Shown here: positions 55,950-63,532 of the stretch, piece after piece
Numbering within the stretch: the first letter of the stretch is position 1
Layout of the letters: each line of letters opens with the position of its first letter
DNA from: Pontivivens sp032464575
GTDB taxonomy: Bacteria > Pseudomonadota > Alphaproteobacteria > Rhodobacterales > Rhodobacteraceae
Assembly: GCA_032464575.1 (NCBI GenBank)
Contig: JAWDKM010000003.1
Coordinates: 62,001 to 126,000 of the forward strand
DNA: 64,000 bases
Reading direction: 5' to 3'
The notes under the pieces: model-generated
Databases searched by the model: none
Seen by the model: the letters and a program-made list of their open reading frames with translations, nothing else
Told to the model about the DNA's origin: nothing
Program-made: the position numbers and the translations under genes

Positions 55950-56290
55950 GCGTCCCTCCGATCCGTGCCGGACTCATCGACAGGGCATGCGCCCGGGGCC
56001 GCTGCCGTTTCAAAATCCGATTGTGTTGATGTTGAGGACAAGTCTACCAGATCGGGACTGAGATCGCCCGCATTCTCAGCGTCTTGTCCACAGACTTGCT
56101 GGACGGAATGCACGCCAAAGCCGAGATCGACGAACATGGTGACGATGGACCAGAGCGTTTGCAGGAACTCCAGCTTCTGCTCGTCGCTGAGATCACTGGT
56201 CTCAAGCATCGCGCCATAGCGCTCCCAATCGACGGTCAAGGTCCGCTTTGACCCGCTGTCAGAGGATGGTGGTGTGGTGTCGCGGGTCAT
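55946..56290 (-). CDS. small protein coupled to the recombinase
   Basis: The 114-residue product has a conserved-looking middle (VDWERYGAMLETSDLSDEQKLEFLQTLWSIVTMFVDLGFGVHSVQQVCG is spread over about residues 20-68) and a low-complexity acidic tail. There is no membrane segment. Its stop overlaps the recombinase start by four bases, and AAAGGA lies seven bases before its ATG. Small proteins of this kind occur directly upstream of serine recombinases in Rhodobacteraceae; a directionality or accessory role is inference. Confidence 0.75.
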   Translation of the reverse strand: MTRDTTPPSSDSGSKRTLTVDWERYGAMLETSDLSDEQKLEFLQTLWSIVTMFVDLGFGVHSVQQVCGQDAENAGDLSPDLVDLSSTSTQSDFETAAAPGACPVDESGTDRRDA

Positions 56291-56313
56291 ATGCTTGTCC
56301 TTTCTGCCGCTGG

Positions 56314-56392
56314 CGGCTTTTATCCGGGTGCGCTCCTCAAATTGCTGTTCTCACCGTGAGAACATATGAAGAACAATATAGGATAAAAGCCG
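56314..56392. promoter_or_regulatory. symmetrical divergent control region with LexA-like boxes
   Basis: GAAC (56360-56363), seven bases and GAAC (56371-56374) give the exact alphaproteobacterial LexA pattern, GTTC-N7-GTTC on the minus strand. It overlaps a perfect palindrome GTTCTCAC-C-GTGAGAAC at 56347-56363. Both lie in the middle of a 12-bp perfect inverted repeat, CGGCTTTTATCC at 56314-56325 and its complement at 56381-56392. The region separates the recombinase unit (minus) from the 247-residue gene (plus), so SOS-type control of both is plausible. Confidence 0.65.
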
Positions 56393-56498
56393 CGATTTTT
56401 GAAGTTTTTTCTTCGCCTTGTCTTGGATGAGCAGGACAATAAAGTGCGGAAAAGACCTCCACCCGAGGTAGAGCGCGGTCGAAACGGGTAACACCACG

Positions 56499-57242
56499 AT
56501 GGATCATCAGCCTGTGGCGGATTGGCAGAGTGCCACCACCGATCAGCGCAAACGGCTCTACCAAGCGATCGCCTTGGCCGCGCAAGTGCGGCGGGAAACC
56601 GTTGGTGTGACGATCACCACGGCCCTTGGTGCATACGTGCGTATGGGGAAGGACTACGAGAGCAACTTCCGGCAGGGGAAGATCGGGCGCAGCTTATGTC
56701 CGATCGTCCATGACTGGCTCGTCAAACACCACCCGATGGAGGCGCGCCAGGCGGCGCCGGAACTCTTTCCGCTCGATCGCTATCATCTCTGGGAAAGAGC
56801 GCTCACCGAATACGCCCAACCAAACCATCTGCGCCTCGTTACGCTCAAACGCTCCCTGGGACTGATCCAGCGCGCCGACAGCGTAAAACCGGTTGATGCG
56901 ACGCTGCGCCTTGGCGACGCGTTCTGCTTCGAAGTGGATGCGCCCTTCGCAGGCCAGCTCTACGGCTATCAGTGGTATGCGAGCATCTGGCATCCCATGC
57001 TCCTAAGGCCTGATGAGAAGCCTGGGCCGCTCCGTATCGAGGCGGGTCTGCAACTTCTCCCGCGCGATGCCAGAACGGGTGAGATCATCCCGATGGTCGA
57101 AGCGACCGATATCGGCGTTCACCGCTTTGCGGTCGCGATCGTGAAGCGCGGACAGTCCATGCCTGATGATCTCACACAGCTCAGAGAACTGCCGCAGGGC
57201 GCGGTGATCGCGACGCAGCGCGTGAGGTTTACGTCTGATTGA
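56499..57242 (+). CDS. element cargo protein of unknown function
   Basis: The 247-residue product has an N-terminal helical part (about residues 14-110, with RKRLYQAIALAAQVRRETVGV) and a C-terminal part rich in beta structure with FCFEVDAPFAGQLYGYQWYASIWHPMLLRPDEKPGPLRIEAGLQLLPRD (about 146-195, seen in part). That part resembles the surface of ligand-binding beta domains but I cannot name it. There is no signal peptide. It is transcribed away from the recombinase unit out of the LexA-box region. Confidence 0.7.
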   Translation: MDHQPVADWQSATTDQRKRLYQAIALAAQVRRETVGVTITTALGAYVRMGKDYESNFRQGKIGRSLCPIVHDWLVKHHPMEARQAAPELFPLDRYHLWERALTEYAQPNHLRLVTLKRSLGLIQRADSVKPVDATLRLGDAFCFEVDAPFAGQLYGYQWYASIWHPMLLRPDEKPGPLRIEAGLQLLPRDARTGEIIPMVEATDIGVHRFAVAIVKRGQSMPDDLTQLRELPQGAVIATQRVRFTSD

Positions 57243-57514
57243 CCTGCTCAGAACCCCTTAGCGTCTGTCGTAGTGTCCGGCAGGTATAGGATGAGACGCA
57301 TCAGTCACAGCTCCACGCGCTTCGCAAAGCTTGGAGTGCGATAGCAAAGAGGCCCGCTCCATGCAGAGCGGACCTCCCTCCCAGCGTGAATAGGACCAGG
57401 CAGGCCAGGCCCCTGCTGCCCATCATGGCTCGCCCGGTTTGGAGGTGTCGTGCAGGGCTCTGTCGTCAGTGGGGAAAATGGAACCCGATGCACGACACCT
57501 TGAAGGCGGGTGGC
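57243..57514. other. 272-base gap without a supported gene
   Basis: The gap lies between the 3' ends of two convergent genes. Frames on both strands are short and lack ribosome binding sites. Near 57290-57370 there are inverted fragments around AGTCACAGCTCC and GGAGTGCGATAG, but no convincing terminator with a T tract was found. Confidence 0.4.
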
Positions 57515-57694
57515 CTAGGCAGCTTTGCGCGCTTGCGCTGCATCCTCCTGCGGTCTGGACCCGAAGGCGATCTCATCAGCGAGTGCGCGCAGCTGGTGCA
57601 AGGTCTCCTCCAGTTCAGGGGTACTGAGAGCCTGGATCTGTGTGTCCAGCAGTGCGCGTTCGCGATCTGTGGTGAGCTTTAAAGGTTTTGTCAT
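57515..57694 (-). CDS. 59-residue hydrophilic protein of the element
   Basis: A frame from ATG (57692-57694) to TAG (57515-57517) encodes MTKPLKLTTDRERALLDTQI and continues QALSTPELEETLHQLRALAD, EIAFGSRPQEDAAQARKAA. It is helical and charged with no membrane segment, and its base composition is that of the neighbouring genes. It is divergent from the HTH regulator across an AT-rich region of 161 bases with palindromes. It could be a small regulator or antitoxin-like partner; no family is recognised. Confidence 0.6.
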   Translation of the reverse strand: MTKPLKLTTDRERALLDTQIQALSTPELEETLHQLRALADEIAFGSRPQEDAAQARKAA

Positions 57695-57855
57695 AATGTT
57701 CGTCCCGTTACAAGATTCAAGTAATATATACGAAAATACTGTAAATACAGAGATAAGTCAACAAAATACTTGTAATAATTACGTGTATCGTGTAAATATA
57801 TTCCAAATTTATGATTTTATAAAGAATGACTTTTGATAAAGGCAATTGAAGCAAT
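57695..57855. promoter_or_regulatory. AT-rich divergent promoter region with palindromes
   Basis: This stretch is very AT-rich compared with the rest of the window. It holds CTGTA-AA-TACAG at 57739-57750, GTAAT-A-ATTAC at 57772-57782, and repeated GTGTA/TGTAAATA motifs (57783-57800). It serves as promoter for the HTH regulator to the right and the 59-residue gene to the left. The palindromes are natural candidates for binding sites of the HTH protein itself. Confidence 0.55.
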
Positions 57856-58506
57856 ATGATCCTCGCCCCCGCCCAATGCCGGGCGGCGCGCGATCTGCTC
57901 GACTGGTCCGTCGAAGACCTTGTCGTTCAGGCGCGCGTCACCCTCGATCAAATCCGCAACTTTGAGAGCGGTCGCAGTTGCGCGCTGCCCGTTATCGAGG
58001 CGCTCTATCGCGCCTTCCATGCGAACGGCATTCGCTTCACGCCCACAGGTGGCGTCGACATCGATAAAGATCAGTTGCTGGTGATCGAGGGTGCGGAGTG
58101 CTATCTGCGCCTGCTCGAAGAGGTTGAGCGCGTGCTGATCAAGCACGAAGAGAGCACGCGAGACTTGCTCATCCTCTTTGCTTCGGATCGGGTCTCTCCT
58201 CCGTCCGTGAATGCGCAGTATCGCCGGATGCGCAGGGCAGGCATTCGAATGCGCCAGATCATCTCCAGCGAAGAGACCTATGTGATGGGGCCTTTCGAAG
58301 AGTACCGCACGATGCCCGCGCGCTACTTTACGAATGTCGTCACGCTCATCTATGCCGACCGGGTTGCACAGGTGAATGGGCCGGAGACGCGGATCACGGT
58401 CCAGACCGATGCCGCCCTTGCAGCACGGGAACGCAAAACCTTCGAGTTCATCTGGGATCAGGGCGCTCAGCCCACGATGACGGAGGCTGTGGAGCGGTTC
58501 GAATGA
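57856..58506 (+). CDS. XRE-type HTH regulator with C-terminal sensor-like domain
   Basis: The 216-residue product has a helix-turn-helix of the XRE/Cro type at about residues 5-60 (APAQCRAARDLLDWSVEDLV, then RVTLDQIRNFESGRS) and ends that part with GIRFTPTGGVDI, as many single-domain regulators do. Residues 75-216 form a separate domain of unknown type (AQYRRMRRAGIRMRQIISSEE; YFTNVVTLIYADRVAQV) that could bind a ligand. Its last four bases overlap the cyclodipeptide synthase-like gene (ATGA), so the two are translated together. Autoregulation through the palindromes upstream is likely. Confidence 0.75.
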   Translation: MILAPAQCRAARDLLDWSVEDLVVQARVTLDQIRNFESGRSCALPVIEALYRAFHANGIRFTPTGGVDIDKDQLLVIEGAECYLRLLEEVERVLIKHEESTRDLLILFASDRVSPPSVNAQYRRMRRAGIRMRQIISSEETYVMGPFEEYRTMPARYFTNVVTLIYADRVAQVNGPETRITVQTDAALAARERKTFEFIWDQGAQPTMTEAVERFE

Positions 58507-59240
58507 GCCGCTACTATCCACCGCAAACAGGTCTCTACAAGGTTGTGCCAAAGTCAGAACAGAGCACGCACCGCTGGTCTGACTTCGACATGGCCCGTCT
58601 CCAGATCAGTGTTGGTCAACCCTACCATGAGGGCGCGAAGTTCGCGGCAACCCTTGAATGGAGCCTCGGTCGCTTTGAGCGGGTCGTCCTCTGTGTCAAC
58701 GATACTCTCCAGCGCTACAACGCGATGTTCGAGCGGGGACTTTCTGAGACGCGCGCTGCGGAAGAAGCGGAAACAGCCGGGACGGAATGGATTGCCCGAA
58801 ATCTTGGCCACGTGCAGGACGATGCCCGTCTGGTGGTCCAGCGTTGGAGCCGTTGGCTCACGCATCCGCGATATCCAGACATTCTAGAGCGCATCCATCA
58901 TCTCGATGATACGCAGCCTGCATTCTCTGATGCCATCACCGCCGACATCGAGCGGCTTTGGGCGCGCCGCCACGCAACGGATCCCGAGCGATATCCGATG
59001 CACCTGCGGGCTGCCTTTGCTGATCTGGCTCGCGCCTACCTGTGCGAGGAGATCGCTGCCTTCGCCCTCATGTACGAGCAACACGAGGCCATCGACATCT
59101 ATCCCGGCACCAGCCTCTTCGCCGCTCGGGTCGCCCAGGACCAAGACTTCCCTGATGCCCCACCCGGTCTCGGCAAAGGACGCTTCTGCAGGATCGACTT
59201 CGCGAGGAATGGGAATAAGCTTAAGCTTCAACTCGGGTAA
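58503..59240 (+). CDS. tRNA-dependent cyclodipeptide synthase-like protein (XYP type)
   Basis: Cyclodipeptide synthases take two aminoacyl-tRNAs and make diketopiperazines. The 245-residue product has the usual size and, by eye, the landmarks of the family: LQISVGQPY with the nucleophile Ser36 (Ser37 in AlbC), LEWSLGRFERVVLCVND matching the QWAGQRFER segment, GLSETRAAEEAE in the next helix, YLCEE giving Tyr179 and Glu183 (Tyr178 and Glu182 in AlbC), and IYPG giving Tyr200-Pro201. Q39, Y200 and P201 place it in the XYP rather than the NYH subfamily. The substrate amino acids cannot be told. No oxidase or methyltransferase gene follows. It is coupled to the HTH regulator. Confidence 0.72.
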   Translation: MSRYYPPQTGLYKVVPKSEQSTHRWSDFDMARLQISVGQPYHEGAKFAATLEWSLGRFERVVLCVNDTLQRYNAMFERGLSETRAAEEAETAGTEWIARNLGHVQDDARLVVQRWSRWLTHPRYPDILERIHHLDDTQPAFSDAITADIERLWARRHATDPERYPMHLRAAFADLARAYLCEEIAAFALMYEQHEAIDIYPGTSLFAARVAQDQDFPDAPPGLGKGRFCRIDFARNGNKLKLQLG

Positions 59241-59927
59241 AGAGGTGGTTGGTCGAGCCATGGGATGAGCTGGCATGGAGGCTCAAAGATTCCAAATGCG
59301 AGATTGCTATCGCAGCTTATTCCGGGCACGCACCGCCCAATAGTTCGAGACGCGACTGTGCCGCGACACTGGGTAGCGTGGCGCGAGCTCTTCGAGGTGC
59401 TGACTACGTTACGGTACGACCTGGGCCGTCCGTTGAGAGCCCAAGGCGGTCATTGCCATTTCTCGCTGCGCGCGCAGGCAGCGAGAAATTTGCTGTGAGG
59501 GCCCGGTCCTGCATTCCGCAGTGCAGTGGCAAACTCGGCCATTCGCGCATCTTGCAGCATCGGCAGGGCAAATCACAGGTCGCGGGACAATGCAGCCATT
59601 AAATCTCCGAACTTCGCCGATGCAGTAGGCCTTAGCAGTCGTAGCACGACAATTTCTAACGCGCAGCATCCGCCACCAGTCCGGTCATTCACAGGCCTAT
59701 ATTTTGATGGAGCTGAAGCCTCAATTTCGCTACAGTTTGGTTGGACCAACAAGGCCTTGACAAACTGGATATCTTGCTTCAAAGTTCGCCGCTGAAGTTT
59801 TTTCGAAGTTGCAGGTATTTCATTTAGAACGATTGTTTTAAGAACATCAAATCGCAATCTTTGTTTTTGTGTTGAGCGGCGAATTGCTAACCCCCAATTG
59901 CTTAGACAAGAAGAGTCAATCGCTTGT
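59241..59927. other. 687-base gap without a supported gene
   Basis: No frame on either strand has a good start and protein-like composition. A minus-strand frame at 59409-59669 (Cys/Arg-rich, with CANGRVCHCTAECRTGP) resembles translations of noncoding repeats I associate with Rhodobacterales genomes and is not called a gene. The gap contains a perfect hairpin at 59458-59489. The GC content falls from left to right. Confidence 0.5.
59458..59489. terminator. perfect 12-bp hairpin downstream of the cyclodipeptide synthase-like gene
   Basis: ATTTCTCGCTGC (59458-59469) and GCAGCGAGAAAT (59478-59489) are exact inverted repeats around the eight-base loop GCGCGCAG. It lies 218 bases after the stop codon and is followed by TTGCTGTG, without a real T tract. 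It may be a terminator or part of a dispersed repeat. Confidence 0.45.
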
Positions 59928-61892
59928 CTAAGCAATATCCCTGAGAAAAGTGTGATACGGTCCCTCGAGTACAACATTCGCGTAATCGTACCATGATGGT
60001 TTTTTTGAATCCCGCTTTATATAGTGAAAAACACGGTTGCGGTGTTCTCCAAACCGCTCTGTAGCTTCACCTCCATTCATGCGCTCATTGAAAACTCGCT
60101 GAGCGATAGTGTGAAGAGACAAATACTCTTGGTCTGTCGATTTCAGAGCTTGAATATGATTGAGATTGGAGCGATTGTCCGCATCCTCATTCCAACACGA
60201 AAACTGACGAGGACTTTTGCAAACACTTCGAATCGTACCACGCGAGCGCTTGTTTGCTAGAAATCGATTCAAAATGACATGCGCTACGTTCTCAATGGGC
60301 GCATCATCGCCGCTGGAAAGGGCCTCCCGGATTTCTCCTGATAGCGTCCTGACAAACACGTCCATGTCTTCGGACCCGAGCGATTCGCTAGGCGTCACGA
60401 CCACACGGATGTCTACCACTTCCGAGCGATGGCGGAGATCCTCAGTCACGCGATCGGACTGGTTGCCACCAAGTATTTTTATCCGGGAGTCTGCGCGAGG
60501 CGGATCATGCTCCCAACCGTTGAAGAACCCAATATGCCCGATGCTCCTATCCTCACGTGGAAGAAGTACCAATGCACCCAAGGGGATGCCCCCGGCACCA
60601 GCATCATCGGCTACGCTCATACCTACATCACCCCAATTCCTCCAATGCCTACTCGCTGCCGGACCGTCTGGGATGGCCGAAGCAGTACCCCCAGCGGCAA
60701 CCTGGTTGGCATTCCACTGATCGATACACCAGGCAACGAAGAGAGCACACCAATGCGTGATCTCTCCTTCTTGATCAAGATCCGGCGGAGGATTCCAAGC
60801 TGTGCCGTCGGCAGCATTGAAGTACTTTGCTGCAGTAGCACGTCCGTCCCCCGAGTGCTCCGACCAATTCGGGTTTGCGTCCCACAACGAGAGTTCTTCA
60901 ACGGCTTTTGCATACCCAGGCTGCTCGCCCGAACTGGGAGCGACCATAATTTCAGGAGCAAACTCCCGGCCGAGCTCGAATCCCAGGTTTAGAGCATTGG
61001 CAAAATCACTCTTTATGGCCTCGTAGGCTTTAGAAACCCGCGCATCACCGCCATTTTCGCCCAAGTACAGCTCATAACGCTGCAACCGTTGCTTCACGCT
61101 GTCAGAGGGCGGGTGCTTCTTCAGGATCGTTTTGACTTTTTGTGCGCCGGTGCCTGTCGCCGCCACAGTGGCGATCATTTTTGCTGCATCCGGTCCAACC
61201 ATGCGCGCCATCAGCAAATCGATGTTGCTTGGTGTGTAGTCTTGGCTCGCGAACAAATCCTCAAAAGCTGTCCAGTCACGGTTGGCCAACCAAAAGATAA
61301 AATCGACCTGGCTCAGGGCGTCCCCGCGCCAAAGCTCCGGGTTAGGCCCGACTCGGTCCGCGCCAACATCTGCGATGTAGGCAGACCACTCATCTTCGAC
61401 GACCCCAAAGAGCCCAAGCGCGGCACCCGAGGACCTATCGGGATCCATTGGGGACATATCGTCGGCGTCGATGTCATCTTCATTGAGTTTCCAAGCGTTC
61501 TCGATCCCTGCAAGCGCCAGGATCCACTCGCAGCTTGGAACATCTTGTGTGTGATCTTGCCATTCTAACGCAACGTTGACAGTTCTACGAACCAACTGCC
61601 TTAGGGATATCTCCGAGGGTTGGGGCAAAAGCTGTTCGCTAGGAAATTCCGCCTTTCGTAGCCAACGGTCCGGCAAAACGCGTTTTGCTTGCCGGTTTGC
61701 AGTTGTATCACGAACACCTTGGTGCTCTTTCCAAGTGACTTTCACCCATTCCTTGGCAGTTTCAGAACCAACAAATTCCGGGTCCAGGATATCCACGCAA
61801 CCCATTGCACGCCGAATACGGGGCGAAGAAGCATCCGCTTCCGAGTAATAGGACCGCCGTTCAAGATCACTGAAAACATACAGGGCCATCAT
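59928..61892 (-). CDS. multi-module peptidoglycan hydrolase (CHAP plus SleB-type domain)
   Basis: The product of about 654 residues has no signal peptide. An N-terminal region (about 115-260) with EWILALAGIENAWKLN and GAALGLFGVVEDEWSAYI looks lysozyme/transglycosylase-like. A CHAP-like amidase/peptidase domain follows, with HWCALFVAWC (Cys near 382), SIGHIGFFNGW for the His and LGGNQSD for the Asn. The C-terminal part (about 530-640: ENVAHVILNRFLANK, SPRQFSCWNED) matches SleB cell wall hydrolases. ATG 61892 is used; TTG 61916 and ATG 61889 are possible. Lower GC than the core genome. Confidence 0.75.
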   Translation of the reverse strand: MMALYVFSDLERRSYYSEADASSPRIRRAMGCVDILDPEFVGSETAKEWVKVTWKEHQGVRDTTANRQAKRVLPDRWLRKAEFPSEQLLPQPSEISLRQLVRRTVNVALEWQDHTQDVPSCEWILALAGIENAWKLNEDDIDADDMSPMDPDRSSGAALGLFGVVEDEWSAYIADVGADRVGPNPELWRGDALSQVDFIFWLANRDWTAFEDLFASQDYTPSNIDLLMARMVGPDAAKMIATVAATGTGAQKVKTILKKHPPSDSVKQRLQRYELYLGENGGDARVSKAYEAIKSDFANALNLGFELGREFAPEIMVAPSSGEQPGYAKAVEELSLWDANPNWSEHSGDGRATAAKYFNAADGTAWNPPPDLDQEGEITHWCALFVAWCIDQWNANQVAAGGTASAIPDGPAASRHWRNWGDVGMSVADDAGAGGIPLGALVLLPREDRSIGHIGFFNGWEHDPPRADSRIKILGGNQSDRVTEDLRHRSEVVDIRVVVTPSESLGSEDMDVFVRTLSGEIREALSSGDDAPIENVAHVILNRFLANKRSRGTIRSVCKSPRQFSCWNEDADNRSNLNHIQALKSTDQEYLSLHTIAQRVFNERMNGGEATERFGEHRNRVFHYIKRDSKKPSWYDYANVVLEGPYHTFLRDIA

Positions 61893-61976
61893 TTCCTCGC
61901 ATTCATCTTGAAACAAGTCTGCCGTCGGCCAATCAAGGCAAAATCATACTCGACTACTGATAATTTGACTTGTCTA

Positions 61977-63263
61977 CTAACCATCTTGTGCATCCAGTCT
62001 CTCGCGAATTGCTGGCAAGAGCGCAGGCGTTACTTGGTTTGCGAGCCGGGCGCGAAACTTGTCAGCGTCATCTCCCAGAATCGCTGCTTCGTTGGTTGAC
62101 AGGCTGCTCGAGTCATCCGCCAAGAGCGCGGCTCGCGCGTTTGCAATAATTGTGCGAAACGCTGGCGAAGCTAGCGTGATGCTACTTGTGTTTTCCGGCA
62201 CATCCGCAAGCTCAGCAAGCCTAATGCTATTCAACAGGAGGTCGATTGATATCGCACCCGTGCCAATTCGCTTCTCATAAACGTTTTGCGCGCCCGCCGA
62301 GCAAAATCCGTTTCCTATTGAGGCTCGCTCTCCAGTGTTACGGGTGACGATCCCATCGCCGACAGCTCCGTTCTCGTCGTACTCGAACATTCGTAGATTG
62401 ACGCGAGTCTCTGGGCCGACGCCGCCCTGGTCGCTAATGCACATGTCGCGCTGAAGCTGACGTAGATCACCATCATCGAAGTTGCGTTCGTTGGTGACGC
62501 TAGGATGTAGGTTTGTTGGGGCTCCAAAGTTGTTTGGACCCGCAAGATCGCTAGGGGCAGGTGGCCGACTTCTAAACACTTCATCGGCGCGAGACTCGGC
62601 GCTTGGACCGCCACCTATGACGCCGCCTCGGGCAAATGCATTTACGTCCAAAACGATCGAGTTTGGCGTACAGATCCGAAGATAGTTGCGCAACAGAAAG
62701 ACTGCCCTGCTGCGCGTACTGATGCTGGTCGCGCCTAGTTCTCTTGACAAAGACTGTCGGAATGCGTTTCGCCTTTCGTAAACGATTTCGTGCACAGTTG
62801 TGCTTTCAAGGCCTAGGAGGATCGAGTTCTGGTAAGTGTTATAAAGTTCAGTACCAAAGCCGAGTACCAACGCGATATAGGCGAGCGCATCAGACTCTGG
62901 CGACGCGATACCCAAGACACCTCCTAAAAATCCGCCAAGTGATACTGCGCCGCGGTTCACCGCTAGTCGTTCGATACGGGTATTGTCGATCCATCGCAAA
63001 TACCGATCACACCGTAAATCGATATCGTTCATACCAACCAAAGTGATTTCAGTGTAATTAGCAGGCGAACAAGTATCTGAATCTACTGATACCAACCCTG
63101 CCAATTTACACAATTCTAAAAAAAATGCATTTTGAGTAACAGCATCTTCGGCTATACTTGAAGGACTGAGCGACAGCCCGGGTCCTTGCGTGCGAAAGCC
63201 TTGCTCGTTCGCGCAACCAATCAATCCAAACAAGAGCAATATGCCAACTAAAATCTGCGGCAT
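61977..63263 (-). CDS. large lipoprotein of unknown function
   Basis: The 428-residue product has a signal peptide with lipobox LIGC (MPQILVGILLLFGLIGCANE, acylated Cys17). A glycine-rich hydrophobic stretch (GAVSLGGFLGGVLGIASPESDALAYIALVLGFG, about residues 106-140) could enter the membrane. Several cysteines (CKLAG, DTCSP, RCDRY, ICTPN, MCISD, GFCSAG) suggest disulfides. GGGGGAG lies nine bases before the ATG at 63263. It precedes the hydrolase gene by 84 bases on the same strand, so the two are probably an operon. No family is recognised. Confidence 0.75.
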   Translation of the reverse strand: MPQILVGILLLFGLIGCANEQGFRTQGPGLSLSPSSIAEDAVTQNAFFLELCKLAGLVSVDSDTCSPANYTEITLVGMNDIDLRCDRYLRWIDNTRIERLAVNRGAVSLGGFLGGVLGIASPESDALAYIALVLGFGTELYNTYQNSILLGLESTTVHEIVYERRNAFRQSLSRELGATSISTRSRAVFLLRNYLRICTPNSIVLDVNAFARGGVIGGGPSAESRADEVFRSRPPAPSDLAGPNNFGAPTNLHPSVTNERNFDDGDLRQLQRDMCISDQGGVGPETRVNLRMFEYDENGAVGDGIVTRNTGERASIGNGFCSAGAQNVYEKRIGTGAISIDLLLNSIRLAELADVPENTSSITLASPAFRTIIANARAALLADDSSSLSTNEAAILGDDADKFRARLANQVTPALLPAIRERLDAQDG

Positions 63264-63532
63264 TATAAAAACTCCCCCGAGAAGAATCGCCAAAAATGCT
63301 TAGGGATAGCCAACTACTTGCCTCAATCCAACGAGATTATTGTCGCTCAGTCAATGACTTATTAGGGGCGCTTTTGAAGATGACCACCAAACAAGGGTAA
63401 TAATGGCTATCTTTCAAGTAGTTACTGTTCGGTGTGTGCGTAGTACCGACATATTTTGCTGGATACCGGTTCCGGCAGGGGCCCCGGAATGCTACCGTAT
63501 CTTCTGAGTCAGGCCCTATTTCGCCCAAGCTC

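Noticed and set aside
59409..59669. Minus-strand frame of 86 codons in the long element gap
   Set aside because: There is no ribosome binding site, the Cys/Arg-rich composition resembles translated noncoding repeats, and the frame runs through the perfect hairpin.
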